A DNA stretch of 64,000 nt from Planktothrix sp. PCC 11201 (GCF_900009135.1 NZ_LT797710.1:482913-546912); one strand, 5' to 3'. Positions 37,101 through 45,993 are shown, counted from the first letter of the stretch. The notes: a model not told the origin generated them from the sequence alone. A program made the numbers and translations.

Positions 37101-37813
37101 TTAAATTAGAACAAATTGCCGCAATTAAAATTGAACTCCCCGAACCCTTACCCAATATACCGAATAACTTAGACTTAGCGGCTTTGCAACGGGATTTGCG
37201 ATCGCTGCAAAAACGCATGGAAGCCTTAGAACCCGTAAATATGTTAGCCCTAGAAGAATTTGAACGCACCCAAACCCGCTTAGAAGAATTAACCCAAAAA
37301 CTCACTACTTTAGAAGGAGAAAGAACCGAATTATTACTGCGAATTGAAAACTTTACCACCCTCCGCCGTCGAGCTTTTCAAGAAGCCTTTGATGCCGTGA
37401 ATGAAAACTTTCAAACCATTTTTGCTCAACTTTCAGAAGGAGATGGATATTTAGAAATAGATAACCCAGAAGATCCCTTTACCAGTGGTTTAAACTTAAT
37501 CGCCCATCCCAAAGGTAAACCCGTCCAACGGTTAACCTCCATGTCCGGGGGGGAAAAATCCCTAACCGCTTTAAGCTTTATTTTCGCCCTACAAAAATAT
37601 CGTCCTTCACCCTTCTATGCCTTCGATGAAGTCGATATGTTTTTAGATGGTTCTAACGTGGAAAGATTGGCTAGAATGATTAAAAGTCAAACCGAACAAG
37701 CTCAATTTCTTGTTGTTAGTTTGCGTCGTCCGATGATGGAAGCCTCCCAACGCACCATCGGCGTCACCCAAGCTAGAGGCGCTTACACCCAAGTCCTCGG
37801 AATTAAACTCTAA
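34160..37813 (+). CDS. smc: Chromosome segregation protein SMC
   Basis: The 1,217-residue condensin ATPase organises chromosomal DNA. Walker A is GPNGSGKSN near residue 32, then a long coiled coil. The hinge domain includes SGISGICGLVCQLGQVEPQY and AGRATFLPLNK, followed by a second coiled coil. The ABC signature is TSMSGGEKSLTAL and Walker B is FYAFDEVDMF. ATG at 34160 (MVHIKRVELTNFKSFGG) was chosen over a TTG at 34100. An insertion in the N-terminal head (SETRHGTSLPGDD, near 34497-34536) is encoded by a dispersed palindromic repeat. ScpA/ScpB genes are not in the window. Confidence 0.96.
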   Translation: MVHIKRVELTNFKSFGGTTAVPLLPGFTVVSGPNGSGKSNILDALLFALGLSSSKGMRAERLPDLVNNAQSRKGTVETLVTVTFDLSDYDGEPLGSDSKEIDNSLSPETETETSETRHGTSLPGDDLSIPNYEPPSEWTVARKLRVTKQGTYTSTYYINGEACTQTELHEQLNKLRIYPEGYNVVLQGDVTGIITMKPRERREIIDELAGVASFDRKITLAKEKLDAVKDREERSRIVEQELIAQRDRLDKDRAKAEKYQQLREEFQQKSQWETVLNYQTLQQQQGRLREQIEADDRTLTDLNEQRQHQDQQIQTTSVQLEKLNALVKAMGEEELIALQSSLATQEAQQSQLQTRSAELETAIQQTITQIHQTEQELRQHYQALDGLAIEKDQETLNLGQRQRERDSLQTTVERGREATSEVAQQAESWMVQQTELHRQIETLQKTLDPHRTEQARLRERVEQLQRQLSEQQQSVTTLAQELSQKTIELQTATNQRDGTAQRVATLTQQVTEVETELQVQQETQTRLLQEQRERQRKLDKSEAQHQAQQEATGSYATKIIAQSGISGICGLVCQLGQVEPQYQLALETSAGARLGNIVVEDDSVAAAAIEFLKRQQAGRATFLPLNKIKGNRSNLPNLATMRNVSGLIDLAVNLIEYEPRYQDIFAYVFGNTLVFNNLSNARKVLGQYRIVTLEGELLETTGAMTGGSVASRSSLHFGTDQGSAEARNIAALKERLEEIERILERCNRSIIEASQTVKERALELNEARQTLRDHQQQVSLLESEIRTLNNQQEQLRSQLEKNTQEFNTAQIRLKNLEAEIPNLETKLQQDRELLAQLEDTHSHSEWQQLQGVLRTQETELQQKENALRTVQQRLTEIENQQTRLQEKNQAGNQKLEATRQEQKFLTQKLETVKNQLAEIHTTIQQIRGNISKVEAKLGEEKRQRDQIETNLGELRLAKQQLDWQIEKLQETQAGRREQLTIKLEQIAAIKIELPEPLPNIPNNLDLAALQRDLRSLQKRMEALEPVNMLALEEFERTQTRLEELTQKLTTLEGERTELLLRIENFTTLRRRAFQEAFDAVNENFQTIFAQLSEGDGYLEIDNPEDPFTSGLNLIAHPKGKPVQRLTSMSGGEKSLTALSFIFALQKYRPSPFYAFDEVDMFLDGSNVERLARMIKSQTEQAQFLVVSLRRPMMEASQRTIGVTQARGAYTQVLGIKL
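34502..34526. repeat. Dispersed palindrome inside smc, copy 2
   Basis: GAGACGCGCC-ATGG-CACGTCTCTAC matches the intergenic palindromes at 2294, 39413 and 39513. It is translated in frame in the SMC head domain. Confidence 0.8.
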
Positions 37814-37953
37814 AAACCGCTATAAATTTTATTGAATACCCCCTTGACATCCTTCTGTCTTTCTTAGTGCCTTAGTGTCTTTGTGTTTCCTTAAAAACCT
37901 CATAACACTAAAAACCGCAATTTTCTTGCTCAGTGATTTTTTTAGATGAAAGT

Positions 37954-37975
37954 TGACATTTTGAGGTAAAATGTC
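37954..37975. promoter_or_regulatory. Operator-like palindrome before the NYN gene
   Basis: GACATTTT-GAGGT-AAAATGTC is a perfect 8-bp inverted repeat overlapping a TTGACA -35-like hexamer (37954-37959), about 50 bp before the ATG. A repressor site is plausible. Confidence 0.4.
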
Positions 37976-38024
37976 ACCATGCTACTAGGATTCAAGACAG
38001 AATTGTTAGCATTTTGTATCGGTT

Positions 38025-39416
38025 ATGTTTAAGCAAGCCAGCACAATTCAAGAGAATGGAACCCTGGTTGTTCCTGCCATTAGTCACTATGTTTGTCGAA
38101 CATTAGTGAACGTTCAATATCCTGACTGGATTAATCCCCGTTATCGCCATATTCCTTGGCAACAATCTGAACATCAATCCTCACTGATTCGTCAACTGAA
38201 TCAGGGATTAGGTCAAGCTCGAAATCGAGAGGAACTATTAACAAAACTTAAAGCCTATCTCAGCCGATTGTTTAGTATTGAATTCTTACATTCTCCTGAA
38301 TATAAAGTCTTAATTGCTAAACTCGAACAACTGACAGACCCCAATGTGGCTGCCCTATTTGCTCATTATCCTTTAGTTGATCATTCTTCTTCTCAATTAT
38401 TAAATGGTAGAAATCCCAGGGAAAGCGGAATTAGTATTTTATTATTAGATGTTGAAAATCTGACTTTAGATATAGAAACGGAAAAATTTTTAGAGACTAT
38501 TTGCTTATATCCCATGCAAATTAAAGTTGCCTTTGCTAACTGGCGGAGTATGGGAAAAAAAGATTTAGAATATCATCAACGGAGTTATCAACTCATTCAT
38601 GTTCCCCCGGGAAAAGATAGTGCGGATTTAAAAATGTCAACGGTGGGGTCATCTATTTTTGTACATTATCCCACGGCAAAAGAGGTTCTAGTTTGTTCTT
38701 CTGACCGCGGCTTAACCCATTTGTGTAATGCCCTACAAACCCATGGATTAACTGTTTATCAAGTCACTAAAAATAAAACTAATCTTACAGTGCTGAATAC
38801 CCGCACCAGTCAAGTGAATACCTATTCTTTGAAAACCGCTCCTCAAATTCCTACTTTAGATCAATTTATTCTACAATTACAGGAGATTATCAAACTAGAA
38901 CAAAAACACTCTCACTGTCAATGGATTAAACTGAATCGAGTTGATCTTTTATATAAAGATGCCTACGATTTAACCATTAGTCAAGTGGTAGCTGCCCATT
39001 TTTCGGATTATCAAGCCCGAGATATATTTGTTAAAAATCCCCATATTTTTGTAGTCCATAAATCTTCAGAAAAATCTCCTAGCTATGTGACTCTATTTGA
39101 GATTCAATCTTCTGTAACCGAACCTGTTGCGTTATTAAATACGGAGTTATCTCAAAAAATTCTGATTGAATCTTTGGAAGATTTAGAAACCGCTTTAATT
39201 AAAATTATCCAAGAACTTACTTTAAATTCATCGGAGGATAATGTTTCATTGTCTATTCTAGGAACCCAATTTCATCAAAAATATGGGATTTCTATTACTA
39301 AAATTATTAAAAAATTAAGATTAGGTGGCAATTTTCAAAAGCTATTAAATCTAAGCACCGCCTTTAATTTAGAAAAAACTGATAAAGATTGGAGAGTTAA
39401 GTTAAATTCCCCGTAG
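38025..39416 (+). CDS. NYN-domain (PIN-like) protein
   Basis: The 463-residue protein has a helical N-terminus and then a NYN/LabA-type PIN-like RNase domain at about 136-260. The acidic motifs are ILLLDVENLTLD (D142), GKDSADLKMS and VLVCSSDRGLTHLCNALQ. The C-terminal 200 residues are not recognised; the last 65 (LSILGTQFHQKYGISITKII) resemble an OST-HTH/LOTUS RNA-binding domain, which often accompanies NYN. RNA cleavage is therefore likely. ATG at 38025; a palindromic repeat begins at its stop codon. Confidence 0.78.
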   Translation: MFKQASTIQENGTLVVPAISHYVCRTLVNVQYPDWINPRYRHIPWQQSEHQSSLIRQLNQGLGQARNREELLTKLKAYLSRLFSIEFLHSPEYKVLIAKLEQLTDPNVAALFAHYPLVDHSSSQLLNGRNPRESGISILLLDVENLTLDIETEKFLETICLYPMQIKVAFANWRSMGKKDLEYHQRSYQLIHVPPGKDSADLKMSTVGSSIFVHYPTAKEVLVCSSDRGLTHLCNALQTHGLTVYQVTKNKTNLTVLNTRTSQVNTYSLKTAPQIPTLDQFILQLQEIIKLEQKHSHCQWIKLNRVDLLYKDAYDLTISQVVAAHFSDYQARDIFVKNPHIFVVHKSSEKSPSYVTLFEIQSSVTEPVALLNTELSQKILIESLEDLETALIKIIQELTLNSSEDNVSLSILGTQFHQKYGISITKIIKKLRLGGNFQKLLNLSTAFNLEKTDKDWRVKLNSP

Positions 39417-39542
39417 AGATGTGCCATGGCGCGTCTGTGTCTCGTCTGTACTGCGGTATTTTATATTCCATCCTTCAATATTTCCTACGCATCCGTATGA
39501 TGTAGAGAGAGAGTAGAGAGACGCGCCGTGGCACGTCTCTAC
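39413..39542. repeat. Two dispersed palindrome copies (3 and 4)
   Basis: 39413-39440 (GTAGAGATGTGCCATGGCGC...) and 39513-39542 (GTAGAGAGACGCGCCGTGGC...) are further copies of the palindrome seen at 2294 and in smc. The first begins within the NYN stop codon, as the copy at 2294 begins within the ctaA stop. Confidence 0.75.
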
Positions 39543-39600
39543 AGGGGGAACGATAATTTGTTATACTAATAAAGATGATTGTTAAGAAATATAAAGGAAA

Positions 39601-40308
39601 ATGAACAATAAAGTCGCTATCATTGTGGGCGCCACAGGAGGAATTGGATCAGCCGTCGCCAGAAAATTGGCCCAAATGGGAACAAAACTGGTCTTAGTCG
39701 CGAGGAATAGCAGTCAATTGGAAGCTTTAGCAACGGAGTTAGACCCAACGGAATTGTTAATTGTCCCAACGGATATTACTGACCCCCAACAGGTCGAGAA
39801 TTTAATCCAAAAAACCGTTGATTATTTCGGTCAAATTGATATTTTAGTAAATGCGGCGGGGGCGGGAATTTTAAAACAATGGAATAAAATTGAACCGACT
39901 GATTTAGATGCCATGTTAGATCTAAATTTAAAAGGATCTGCCTATACCTGTCAGGCTGCTGCTAATATTATGAAGCAACAAAAATCAGGACATATCTGTA
40001 ATGTTGTCGGAATTTTAGGAAAACATTCTATGGCAATGTCTAGTGCCTATTGTGCTTCTAAATTTGGTTTAGTGGGTTTTAGTAAATGTTTTGCCGATGA
40101 AGTCAGACGCTATGGAATTAAAGTTACCCTATTTTATTTTGGCGGTGTGGATACGCCTTTTTGGGATCATGTCAGTTTAAAAGTTGACCGATCAAAAATG
40201 TTGAGTGCAGAAACTGCTGCTAATTCTATTATGTTTGCCTTAGCAGCTGAACCCCAAGCGGTTCCCATGGAAATTAATATTCAACCGGAAAGCCATTTAT
40301 TTTTCTAA
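39601..40308 (+). CDS. Short-chain dehydrogenase/reductase
   Basis: The 235-residue classical SDR has a Rossmann NAD(P) motif GATGGIGSAVARKL near the start, NAAGAG as the structural motif, and the catalytic YCASK (Ser/Tyr/Lys set with SSAYCASKFG). The substrate is unknown. The HPPD gene follows about 36 bp downstream on the same strand, suggesting cotranscription. AAAGGAAA precedes the ATG. Confidence 0.9.
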   Translation: MNNKVAIIVGATGGIGSAVARKLAQMGTKLVLVARNSSQLEALATELDPTELLIVPTDITDPQQVENLIQKTVDYFGQIDILVNAAGAGILKQWNKIEPTDLDAMLDLNLKGSAYTCQAAANIMKQQKSGHICNVVGILGKHSMAMSSAYCASKFGLVGFSKCFADEVRRYGIKVTLFYFGGVDTPFWDHVSLKVDRSKMLSAETAANSIMFALAAEPQAVPMEINIQPESHLFF

Positions 40309-40344
40309 ATTTATATTATATGATTGCTTATTGAACGGAGAATT

Positions 40345-41433
40345 ATGGAGTTTGATCATATCCATTTCTATGTTCAAGATGCCAAACGAACACGGAACTG
40401 GTTTATAAACAATTTAGGATTTCAAGGCATTAAGAGTCGGAACTTTGGTCATACCCAAACAGAAATTGTGTGCCAAGGTTCAGTTTATTTCCTCCTATCT
40501 TCACCTCTAACGGTTGAGAGTCCTGTTACTAAATTTTTGCGATTTCATCCGTCGGGAGTTGCAGACATCGCCTTTCAAGTTCAAGATTTAGAATTAAGAC
40601 TTGAACAGCTTGTTAAACAAGGAGTTCAGATAATTTATCCCTTAAAATATCAGGAATATTCGGGGGGAAAATTAAAATGGTTAACCCTAGAAGGATGGCA
40701 GGGTTTACGTCATACTTTAGTTGAACAAATAGGAACAATACCTGGCAAAGCTATTCCTGGTTTTTTCGATATTATTCCTATGTCTACCCCCGAGATACTT
40801 ACTATTGATCATGTTGTTTTAAATGTAGAATCTGGAGACTTAAAAACAGCAATTTCTTGGTATCAAGATTATTTAGGATTTCAGCCTAAACAAAGTTTTG
40901 ATATTCAAACGGAACGTTCAGGACTCCAAAGTCAAGTCCTGGTTCATGCTCAAGGTCAAGTTCAGTTTCCCATTAACGAACCCGTATCCAGCAATTCTCA
41001 AATTCAAGAATTTTTAGACATTAATCGAGGTTCGGGGATTCAACATATTGCCCTGAGAACCTTAGATTTAGTACAACAAGTCAAGAATTTAAAACAAAAA
41101 GGATTATCTTTTTTAACGGTTCCTGATGAATATTATCTGCAATCCAAAAACCGTTGGGAAAATCAAAACCCATCGGTGAATTGGGAAGAATTAAAAGTCA
41201 ACCAAATCTTAGCAGATTGGGAAGCATTAAACCCGGAAGCAATGCTATTACAAATTTTTAGCCAACCTATTTTTGAAAAACCGACATTTTTCTTGGAATT
41301 TATTGAACGAAAGTTTTTTACAATTAAAGGTGAATTTAGACAGGCTCAAGGGTTTGGAGAAGGTAATTTTAGAGCCTTATTTGAAGCCATAGAGCGGGAA
41401 CAAATTAAACGCACCAATCAAAATTATTCCTGA
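40345..41433 (+). CDS. 4-hydroxyphenylpyruvate dioxygenase-like enzyme
   Basis: The protein has about 362 residues and two vicinal-oxygen-chelate domains. The iron ligands expected of HPPD can be seen: His in LTIDHVVLNVESGD, His in SGIQHIALRTLDL and Glu in FFLEFIERKFF. HPPD makes homogentisate for tocopherol in cyanobacteria. The C-terminal GFGEGNFRALFEAIEREQ motif, which gates the active site, is conserved. ATG at 40345 with GGAG 8 bp upstream was chosen over a TTG at 40324. It follows an SDR gene. Confidence 0.9.
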   Translation: MEFDHIHFYVQDAKRTRNWFINNLGFQGIKSRNFGHTQTEIVCQGSVYFLLSSPLTVESPVTKFLRFHPSGVADIAFQVQDLELRLEQLVKQGVQIIYPLKYQEYSGGKLKWLTLEGWQGLRHTLVEQIGTIPGKAIPGFFDIIPMSTPEILTIDHVVLNVESGDLKTAISWYQDYLGFQPKQSFDIQTERSGLQSQVLVHAQGQVQFPINEPVSSNSQIQEFLDINRGSGIQHIALRTLDLVQQVKNLKQKGLSFLTVPDEYYLQSKNRWENQNPSVNWEELKVNQILADWEALNPEAMLLQIFSQPIFEKPTFFLEFIERKFFTIKGEFRQAQGFGEGNFRALFEAIEREQIKRTNQNYS

Positions 41434-41582
41434 TTTTAGAATTAATTCGGATTACCCATAAATTTCCCTGAACATAAAATATGGACTAGGAATTCAGATG
41501 TTATCTTTTTTTAAAGAAACTTAAGAATAATTTAAGATATCAAAACCTTGATTCCCTATGTTAGAAAGAAAAAGAGTAAAAT

Positions 41583-41627
41583 ATGGGTAGTAAAGGCGGA
41601 AAATCTCGTCCCAAAATCTACAGGTAG
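41583..41627 (+). CDS. Possible 14-codon mini-ORF
   Basis: ATG at 41583 encodes the basic peptide MGSKGGKSRPKIYR before a stop. It lies 54 bp before the CHAP gene in the same direction. It may be a leader peptide or chance; composition (Lys/Gly/Arg) is unlike random AT-rich DNA. No proper ribosome binding site is seen. Confidence 0.2.
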   Translation: MGSKGGKSRPKIYR

Positions 41628-41681
41628 CGCACTGATCAGCCTACTCTATCCCGAATCAATTTAAAATTTTGGAGAATTCTT

Positions 41682-42278
41682 ATGACAACTGTAGGTAATT
41701 TAATTAATGTTGCTGCGGGTGAAATTGGATATACCGAATATCCCCCGGGTAGTAATGGTAATAAGTACGGTGAATGGTACGGCATGAATTACGTTCCTTG
41801 GTGTGCAATTTTTATCTCCTATTGTTTTGATAAAATTAGTTTACCCCTGCCCATTAGAAGTTCCAAGGGGTTCGCCTACTGTCCCGATGGGGTGTCCTGG
41901 TTTAGACAACGGGGTCAATGGTTTCAAGAGCCGAAAGCAGGGGATGTGGTCTTTTTCTGTTGGCGGGGGGATGGAATTGCCGATCATGTTGGGATCGTAG
42001 AATCGGTTAAATCCGATGGCAGTATTATCAGTATTGAGGGAAATACGGGAGTGGGTAATGATGCTAATGGGGGCGAAGTTATGCGCCGAAACCGAACTCG
42101 GGGGATCATTTTAGGCTTCGGACGTCCCCCCTATACTAATTCCGTCCCGACTCAAGTTCAAGCCTCCCGTCCCGCCACCCCAGCCCCCACCCCACCCCAG
42201 CGTGAAGTGGTTAAAGTTCCACCGAATTACCACAAAAATTTAGTTGATCAATTAATTGGGAAAAAAAATAAGTCCTGA
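41682..42278 (+). CDS. CHAP-domain peptidoglycan amidase/endopeptidase
   Basis: The 198-residue protein has an N-terminal CHAP (NlpC/P60-like) domain. The catalytic Cys is C41 (YVPWCAIFISYCFD), the His is H102 (IADHVGIVESV), and the third polar site is in ISIEGNTG. The C-terminal 45 residues are Pro-rich and basic. There is no signal peptide, as in many phage-like or exported lysins. It acts on cell-wall peptides by family. ATG with GGAG 8 bp before it. Confidence 0.85.
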   Translation: MTTVGNLINVAAGEIGYTEYPPGSNGNKYGEWYGMNYVPWCAIFISYCFDKISLPLPIRSSKGFAYCPDGVSWFRQRGQWFQEPKAGDVVFFCWRGDGIADHVGIVESVKSDGSIISIEGNTGVGNDANGGEVMRRNRTRGIILGFGRPPYTNSVPTQVQASRPATPAPTPPQREVVKVPPNYHKNLVDQLIGKKNKS

Positions 42279-42320
42279 TTTTATAGCAGGGAACACACCA
42301 ATAGGGTGAAGTATTTTCCT

Positions 42321-42384
42321 CCCATTACCCATTACCCATTACCCATTACCCATTACCTGTTCCCTGTTCCCTGTTCCCTATTCC
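42321..42384. repeat. Heptamer tandem repeats running into queA
   Basis: Units of CCCATTA (five) and then CCCTGTT/CCCTATT (four) repeat in tandem. They end inside the queA stop codon (42378-42380). Confidence 0.8.
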
Positions 42385-43505
42385 ATCACACTTTCTGGAG
42401 AGATAAACATGGCATCTCCAAAGGAATAAAACCGATATTGTTGTCCGAACTCGTTAGGAGGTTGTTCTAAGATCTGTTGATACAAATTGAGTAAACGTTT
42501 CCGTCCAATAAGTGCCGAAACCAACATTAATAAACTGGATTTAGGTAAGTGAAAATTAGTAATTAATCCATCAATAATCCGCCATTGATACCCAGGATAA
42601 ATAAAAATATCAGTCTTCCCACAATAGCCTGTAACCCTTGATTCTTGGGAGGTTTCTGTGGCGATTGCAGCCCCTTCTAATGCCCGTGCAGAAGTTGTTC
42701 CAACAGCAATCACTCTCCCCCCAGATGCTTTGGTTTTTTCAATTTTTCTAAAGGTTTCCGCCGGGACTTCAATCCATTCTCCGTGCATTTGATGGTCAAT
42801 AATATGATCGGCTTCAACAGGTCGAAAAGTTCCAACTCCAACGTGCAAAGTTAAAAAAGCTTGATCAATTCCTTTTAATTGTAAACGCTGAAATAATTCT
42901 TCCGTGAAATGTAACCCCGCAGTCGGTGCAGCGACAGCCCCGGAACGTTCTGCATAAATCGTTTGATATTGTTCCGGTAAAGCTTCGGTTTCCGTCACAT
43001 AGGGAGGAAACGGAATATTGCCAAAGGCTTCTAAAAACGGAATTAGGGACTTCCCTGGTGGAATTTCAAATTTTAATAACCTTCCCCCAGTTTCTTCATC
43101 GGTTTCCAATACCGTCGCCCGCAATACTTCACAATTCCAATTATTTTTTGAGGTAGGATTCAGTTCAAACTCAATTACAGAACCCAGTTTAAATTTTTTA
43201 CCCGGTTTGACTAAAGCCAACCAGCAATGATGCTGTTTTTCTTCTAGTAGTAATACTTCCACCGCCGCCCCACTACTTTTGTGTCCATACAGACGGGCCG
43301 GAAGTACACGGGTATTATTAAGTACCAGTAAATCCCCGGGTCTGAGAAATTCGGGTAAATCCTTAAATAGACAATGAAGATGGGAGTCTGGAGAATCTAC
43401 AACGAGCAAACGAGAGTGATCCCTTGGTACAACTGGATTTTGAGCAATCCGTTCTTCTGGCAGTTCATAGTTATAGCTTTCTAACTGATAATCTAACTGA
43501 TCCAT
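42378..43505 (-). CDS. queA: tRNA preQ1(34) S-adenosylmethionine ribosyltransferase-isomerase
   Basis: The 375-residue enzyme makes epoxyqueuosine in the wobble position of tRNA, by moving the ribosyl part of SAM to preQ1. Characteristic segments are YELPEERIAQNPVVPRDHSR, LLVLNNTRVLPARLYGHK, GAVAAPTAGLHFTEELF and THVGVGTF-like LTLHVGVGTFRPVEADHI. Full length and intact. Its 3' end is embedded in a heptamer repeat. The divergent gene to the right begins at 43888. Confidence 0.97.
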   Translation of the reverse strand: MDQLDYQLESYNYELPEERIAQNPVVPRDHSRLLVVDSPDSHLHCLFKDLPEFLRPGDLLVLNNTRVLPARLYGHKSSGAAVEVLLLEEKQHHCWLALVKPGKKFKLGSVIEFELNPTSKNNWNCEVLRATVLETDEETGGRLLKFEIPPGKSLIPFLEAFGNIPFPPYVTETEALPEQYQTIYAERSGAVAAPTAGLHFTEELFQRLQLKGIDQAFLTLHVGVGTFRPVEADHIIDHQMHGEWIEVPAETFRKIEKTKASGGRVIAVGTTSARALEGAAIATETSQESRVTGYCGKTDIFIYPGYQWRIIDGLITNFHLPKSSLLMLVSALIGRKRLLNLYQQILEQPPNEFGQQYRFYSFGDAMFISPESVME

Positions 43506-43887
43506 TTTTTCTAATTATCCTTTACCCAATTTTTTTTTATACATTATCTCATGGGAGAGCAACTCAATATTTGCAGATCCCTGTGGTGATCTTGATTAGT
43601 TATACCCTGATCTCAAGTAACTTTTGGGTAGAATCCCCCATGGAAAATCGGGTGCTTTTCCCCTATCTTATTATCCCTAATCTTGTCAATATAATAGGTA
43701 TAGGGTTATGTTACCTACAGATCTGGCGTTCATAAGAGTCTGATCATTTTTGGCTCCGTTTCAACTTCAGACCTGAATCAACGGTTACAGGACAAGCAAA
43801 AATACCGCTCCTATTGCTTTTTGTTGCAGAGTTCCAGACTGGAGTTGAGCAACAAACAAAGCGGAACAGTCATGCAGGAGATCACCG
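43506..43887. promoter_or_regulatory. queA upstream region
   Basis: This 382-bp gap lies between divergent queA and the gene at 43888. It contains the start of a hydrophobic frame (43424-43735) that overlaps queA on the other strand and which I do not accept as a gene. AGGAG at 43876-43880 is the ribosome-binding site of the next gene. Otherwise nothing stands out. Confidence 0.4.
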
Positions 43888-44277
43888 ATGGAATACCTCT
43901 ACTACCTTGCTAATACCAGTCTTACCCTGAGAGTCATAGACTTTTTATGCTCGAATCATTCTTTCCCTGTTCAGTTTATTACGGTGATTCACCAAATTAA
44001 TGGCTGGATTGTTAAAGTCAAAATGTGTCAATATCTCACCCCCCAGGAACACGGAGACTTCAGAGCTTTTATGCAGGAATTGGGTGTTCCCTATGAACCC
44101 GATATGCGGATTTTAATGGCCCTTTGGGGTTTGGAAACGGGACAATCTCCCCTCAGTGTCATGCGTCGTTACCAAGTCGCGGTTGTTTCCCATGGAATTC
44201 CTAACCGCGAAGATGTTGAGTCCTTCCGAACTCAATTTGTTAGGGGTTTAGGGTACTGTCCCGAAGCCTTAGCTTAA
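43888..44277 (+). CDS. Conserved cyanobacterial hypothetical protein
   Basis: The 129-residue protein has an N-terminal part with a hydrophobic, possibly cell-surface-free fold (ANTSLTLRVIDFLCSNHSFP) and a helical C-terminal half with FRAFMQELGVPYEPDMRILM and VMRRYQVAVVSHGIPNREDV. I recognise no function. AGGAG lies 7 bp before the ATG, so it is well translated. It converges with yraN, with a 9-bp gap. Confidence 0.65.
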   Translation: MEYLYYLANTSLTLRVIDFLCSNHSFPVQFITVIHQINGWIVKVKMCQYLTPQEHGDFRAFMQELGVPYEPDMRILMALWGLETGQSPLSVMRRYQVAVVSHGIPNREDVESFRTQFVRGLGYCPEALA

Positions 44278-44286
44278 TTTCCTCGA

Positions 44287-44754
44287 TTATTCGCTAAATG
44301 CTGATTCAATATAGTCTTGTAGAATCAGTTGGTAGCCGTTTATCAATACAGACTGACCGATATTTATACGCGGGAAAAAGCTGGAAACTTCCTCTGAGAT
44401 GGATGTTTGAGTTGGGTAGCGAACACAACTGACCAAAGCCACATCAAACCGACAGGCGTATTCCAGGAATTGGGGGCGATCGCTTAAAAATAATTCAGCC
44501 GATTGAATAATTTTGGCTTGCTTCTTTAGAGTAATGGCTAAAAGTCCCCCCTGATCCCAATTCCGTTGACTACGAGTTTTCACTTCAATAAAACTTAAAG
44601 TTAAAATTCCCGATTCTCCCGTTTCAACGGCAATTAAATCAATTTCTCCATATCGACAATACCATTGATGATGCAAAATCTGCCAGCCTTGTGTTTCTAA
44701 CCAATGGCCAACCAGTTTTTCCCCTAAAGAACCAATTACTCTTGATTTAGACAT
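44287..44754 (-). CDS. YraN family (UPF0102) endonuclease-fold protein
   Basis: The 155-residue protein has the UPF0102 pattern: GSLGEKLVGHWLETQGWQIL, then YGEIDLIAVE and LSFIEVKTRS, the restriction-endonuclease-like Asp and ExK positions, and AKIIQSAELFL. The family is related to Holliday-junction-type nucleases and its role is unclear. Normal length. A Q-rich insert is absent. It stands alone. Confidence 0.9.
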   Translation of the reverse strand: MSKSRVIGSLGEKLVGHWLETQGWQILHHQWYCRYGEIDLIAVETGESGILTLSFIEVKTRSQRNWDQGGLLAITLKKQAKIIQSAELFLSDRPQFLEYACRFDVALVSCVRYPTQTSISEEVSSFFPRINIGQSVLINGYQLILQDYIESAFSE

Positions 44755-44941
44755 CGGATCTAGGATTAAAAATACAAGAATTTGTAAGTACGAATTTTAT
44801 CGAAAATTTGGGATTAAAACCCCGTCCTTTAGCGATAGCGTCGGATGGCTTTATATTAACTTTTATTGAAGTTACAAATCAACCTAACTTTTTGTGAAAA
44901 ATCCAGCTAGGATAGAGAAATAACATTGGCACTCCCGTCGA

Positions 44942-45710
44942 ATGCTTAATCTGACTTACAACTACAAGTTAAAACCAACTAAAGAACAAATAGAAATAAT
45001 TGAGCATAATTTGGATGTTTGTAAATCCGTTTGGAATTATGCTCTGTATGAAAGAAAGCTTTGGTACAATTCTCGTAGTTGTAAGGTAAATATGTGTTCA
45101 CTCAATAGTGAATACATAGTAGAACCTTTTGAATACCCGTCATATCATAATCAATCTGCTAAGTTAACTTTAGCTAAGAAAAATAATGCTTTTCTCAAAT
45201 CTGGTAATGCTCAGGCAATGCAGCAAACCTTGAGAAAATTAGATCGGGCATTTAATGATATGAAAAGTAAGAATATGGGATTTCCTAGATATAAAAAGAA
45301 GATAAAATCTTTTAATCTACCCTGTTCTGCACAGACGGAAAAACTATCATTTCAGATTGGCTCATCAACTTTGTAGAGATGTGGGAATGATCTTTGTAGA
45401 AGATATCAATTTCACGTCATGGAGTCAAGGTTTATTTGGTCAGCAATCTTTAGATATGGGATTAGGACAATTTTTCACAATCCTAGAATATGTTAGCAGC
45501 CAAACTGACACTTATTTCTGCAAAGTAGATAAAAATTACACCTCACAGATTTGTCCTAATTGTGGGACAAACACAGGCAAAAAAGAGTTGAGTGAAAGAG
45601 TCCATCATTGTCATGAATGTGGATTTGAAATTGATAGAGATATTGCTGCTTCTATGGTGATTCGAGATAGAGGTTTAAATATTGTGGCGGCTGGTACATC
45701 CGTGACTTAA
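44942..45710 (+). pseudogene. TnpB (IS200/IS605 type) with internal deletion
   Basis: The N-terminal 135 residues (LTYNYKLKPTKEQIEIIEHN, SVWNYALYERKLWYNS) run out at about 45345. In another frame the C-terminal part resumes with YHFRLAHQLCRDVGMIFVED, then NYTSQICPNCGTNTGKKELS and CHECGFEIDRDIAASMVIRD. Roughly 130 residues, including the first RuvC Asp, are missing at the junction. The C-terminal zinc finger (two CxxC) and RuvC Glu and Asp remain. It is dead as a nuclease. It belongs to a different TnpB group from the intact copy at 8658. A left-end-like GC-rich stem (CCGTCC...GGATGG) lies at about 44822. Confidence 0.85.
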
Positions 45711-45789
45711 ATTGCTTTTGGAGGCGATCTGACGGGGGATACATCCTAGTTAAGAGCCTGTGAAAAAAGAATCCATTCGGCTTTAGCCA

Positions 45790-45993
45790 GTGGAGGTTCA
45801 AGAAAAGCGGACTTTGTTAAATGCCGATTTTTCTGGCCAAGTCCTAACCGACTCAGAATTTGGCTTTGCCAATTTACGCGGAAGCAACTTTAGCCATACG
45901 GATTTGCGGGGGGTTAGTTTATTTGGGGCGAAACTCCAAGATGTCAACCTCGAAAGACCCGCGATACCCTTGATTGTGATTAAGCTAAGCTGA
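45790..45993 (+). pseudogene. Truncated pentapeptide-repeat protein
   Basis: The 67-codon frame has pentapeptide repeats of the A(D/N)Lxx kind (LLNADFSGQVLTDSEFGFAN, LRGSNFSHTDLRGVSLFGAK). It then loses the pattern abruptly (RPAIPLIVIKLS). It begins with GTG, not ATG. Pentapeptide genes are usually longer, so this is probably a fragment left beside the TnpB remnant. A terminator follows. Confidence 0.6.

Noticed and set aside
43424-43735. 103-codon hydrophobic ORF on the plus strand overlapping the queA start
   Set aside because: It begins inside queA on the opposite strand, has no ribosome binding site, and its hydrophobicity comes from AT-rich DNA.
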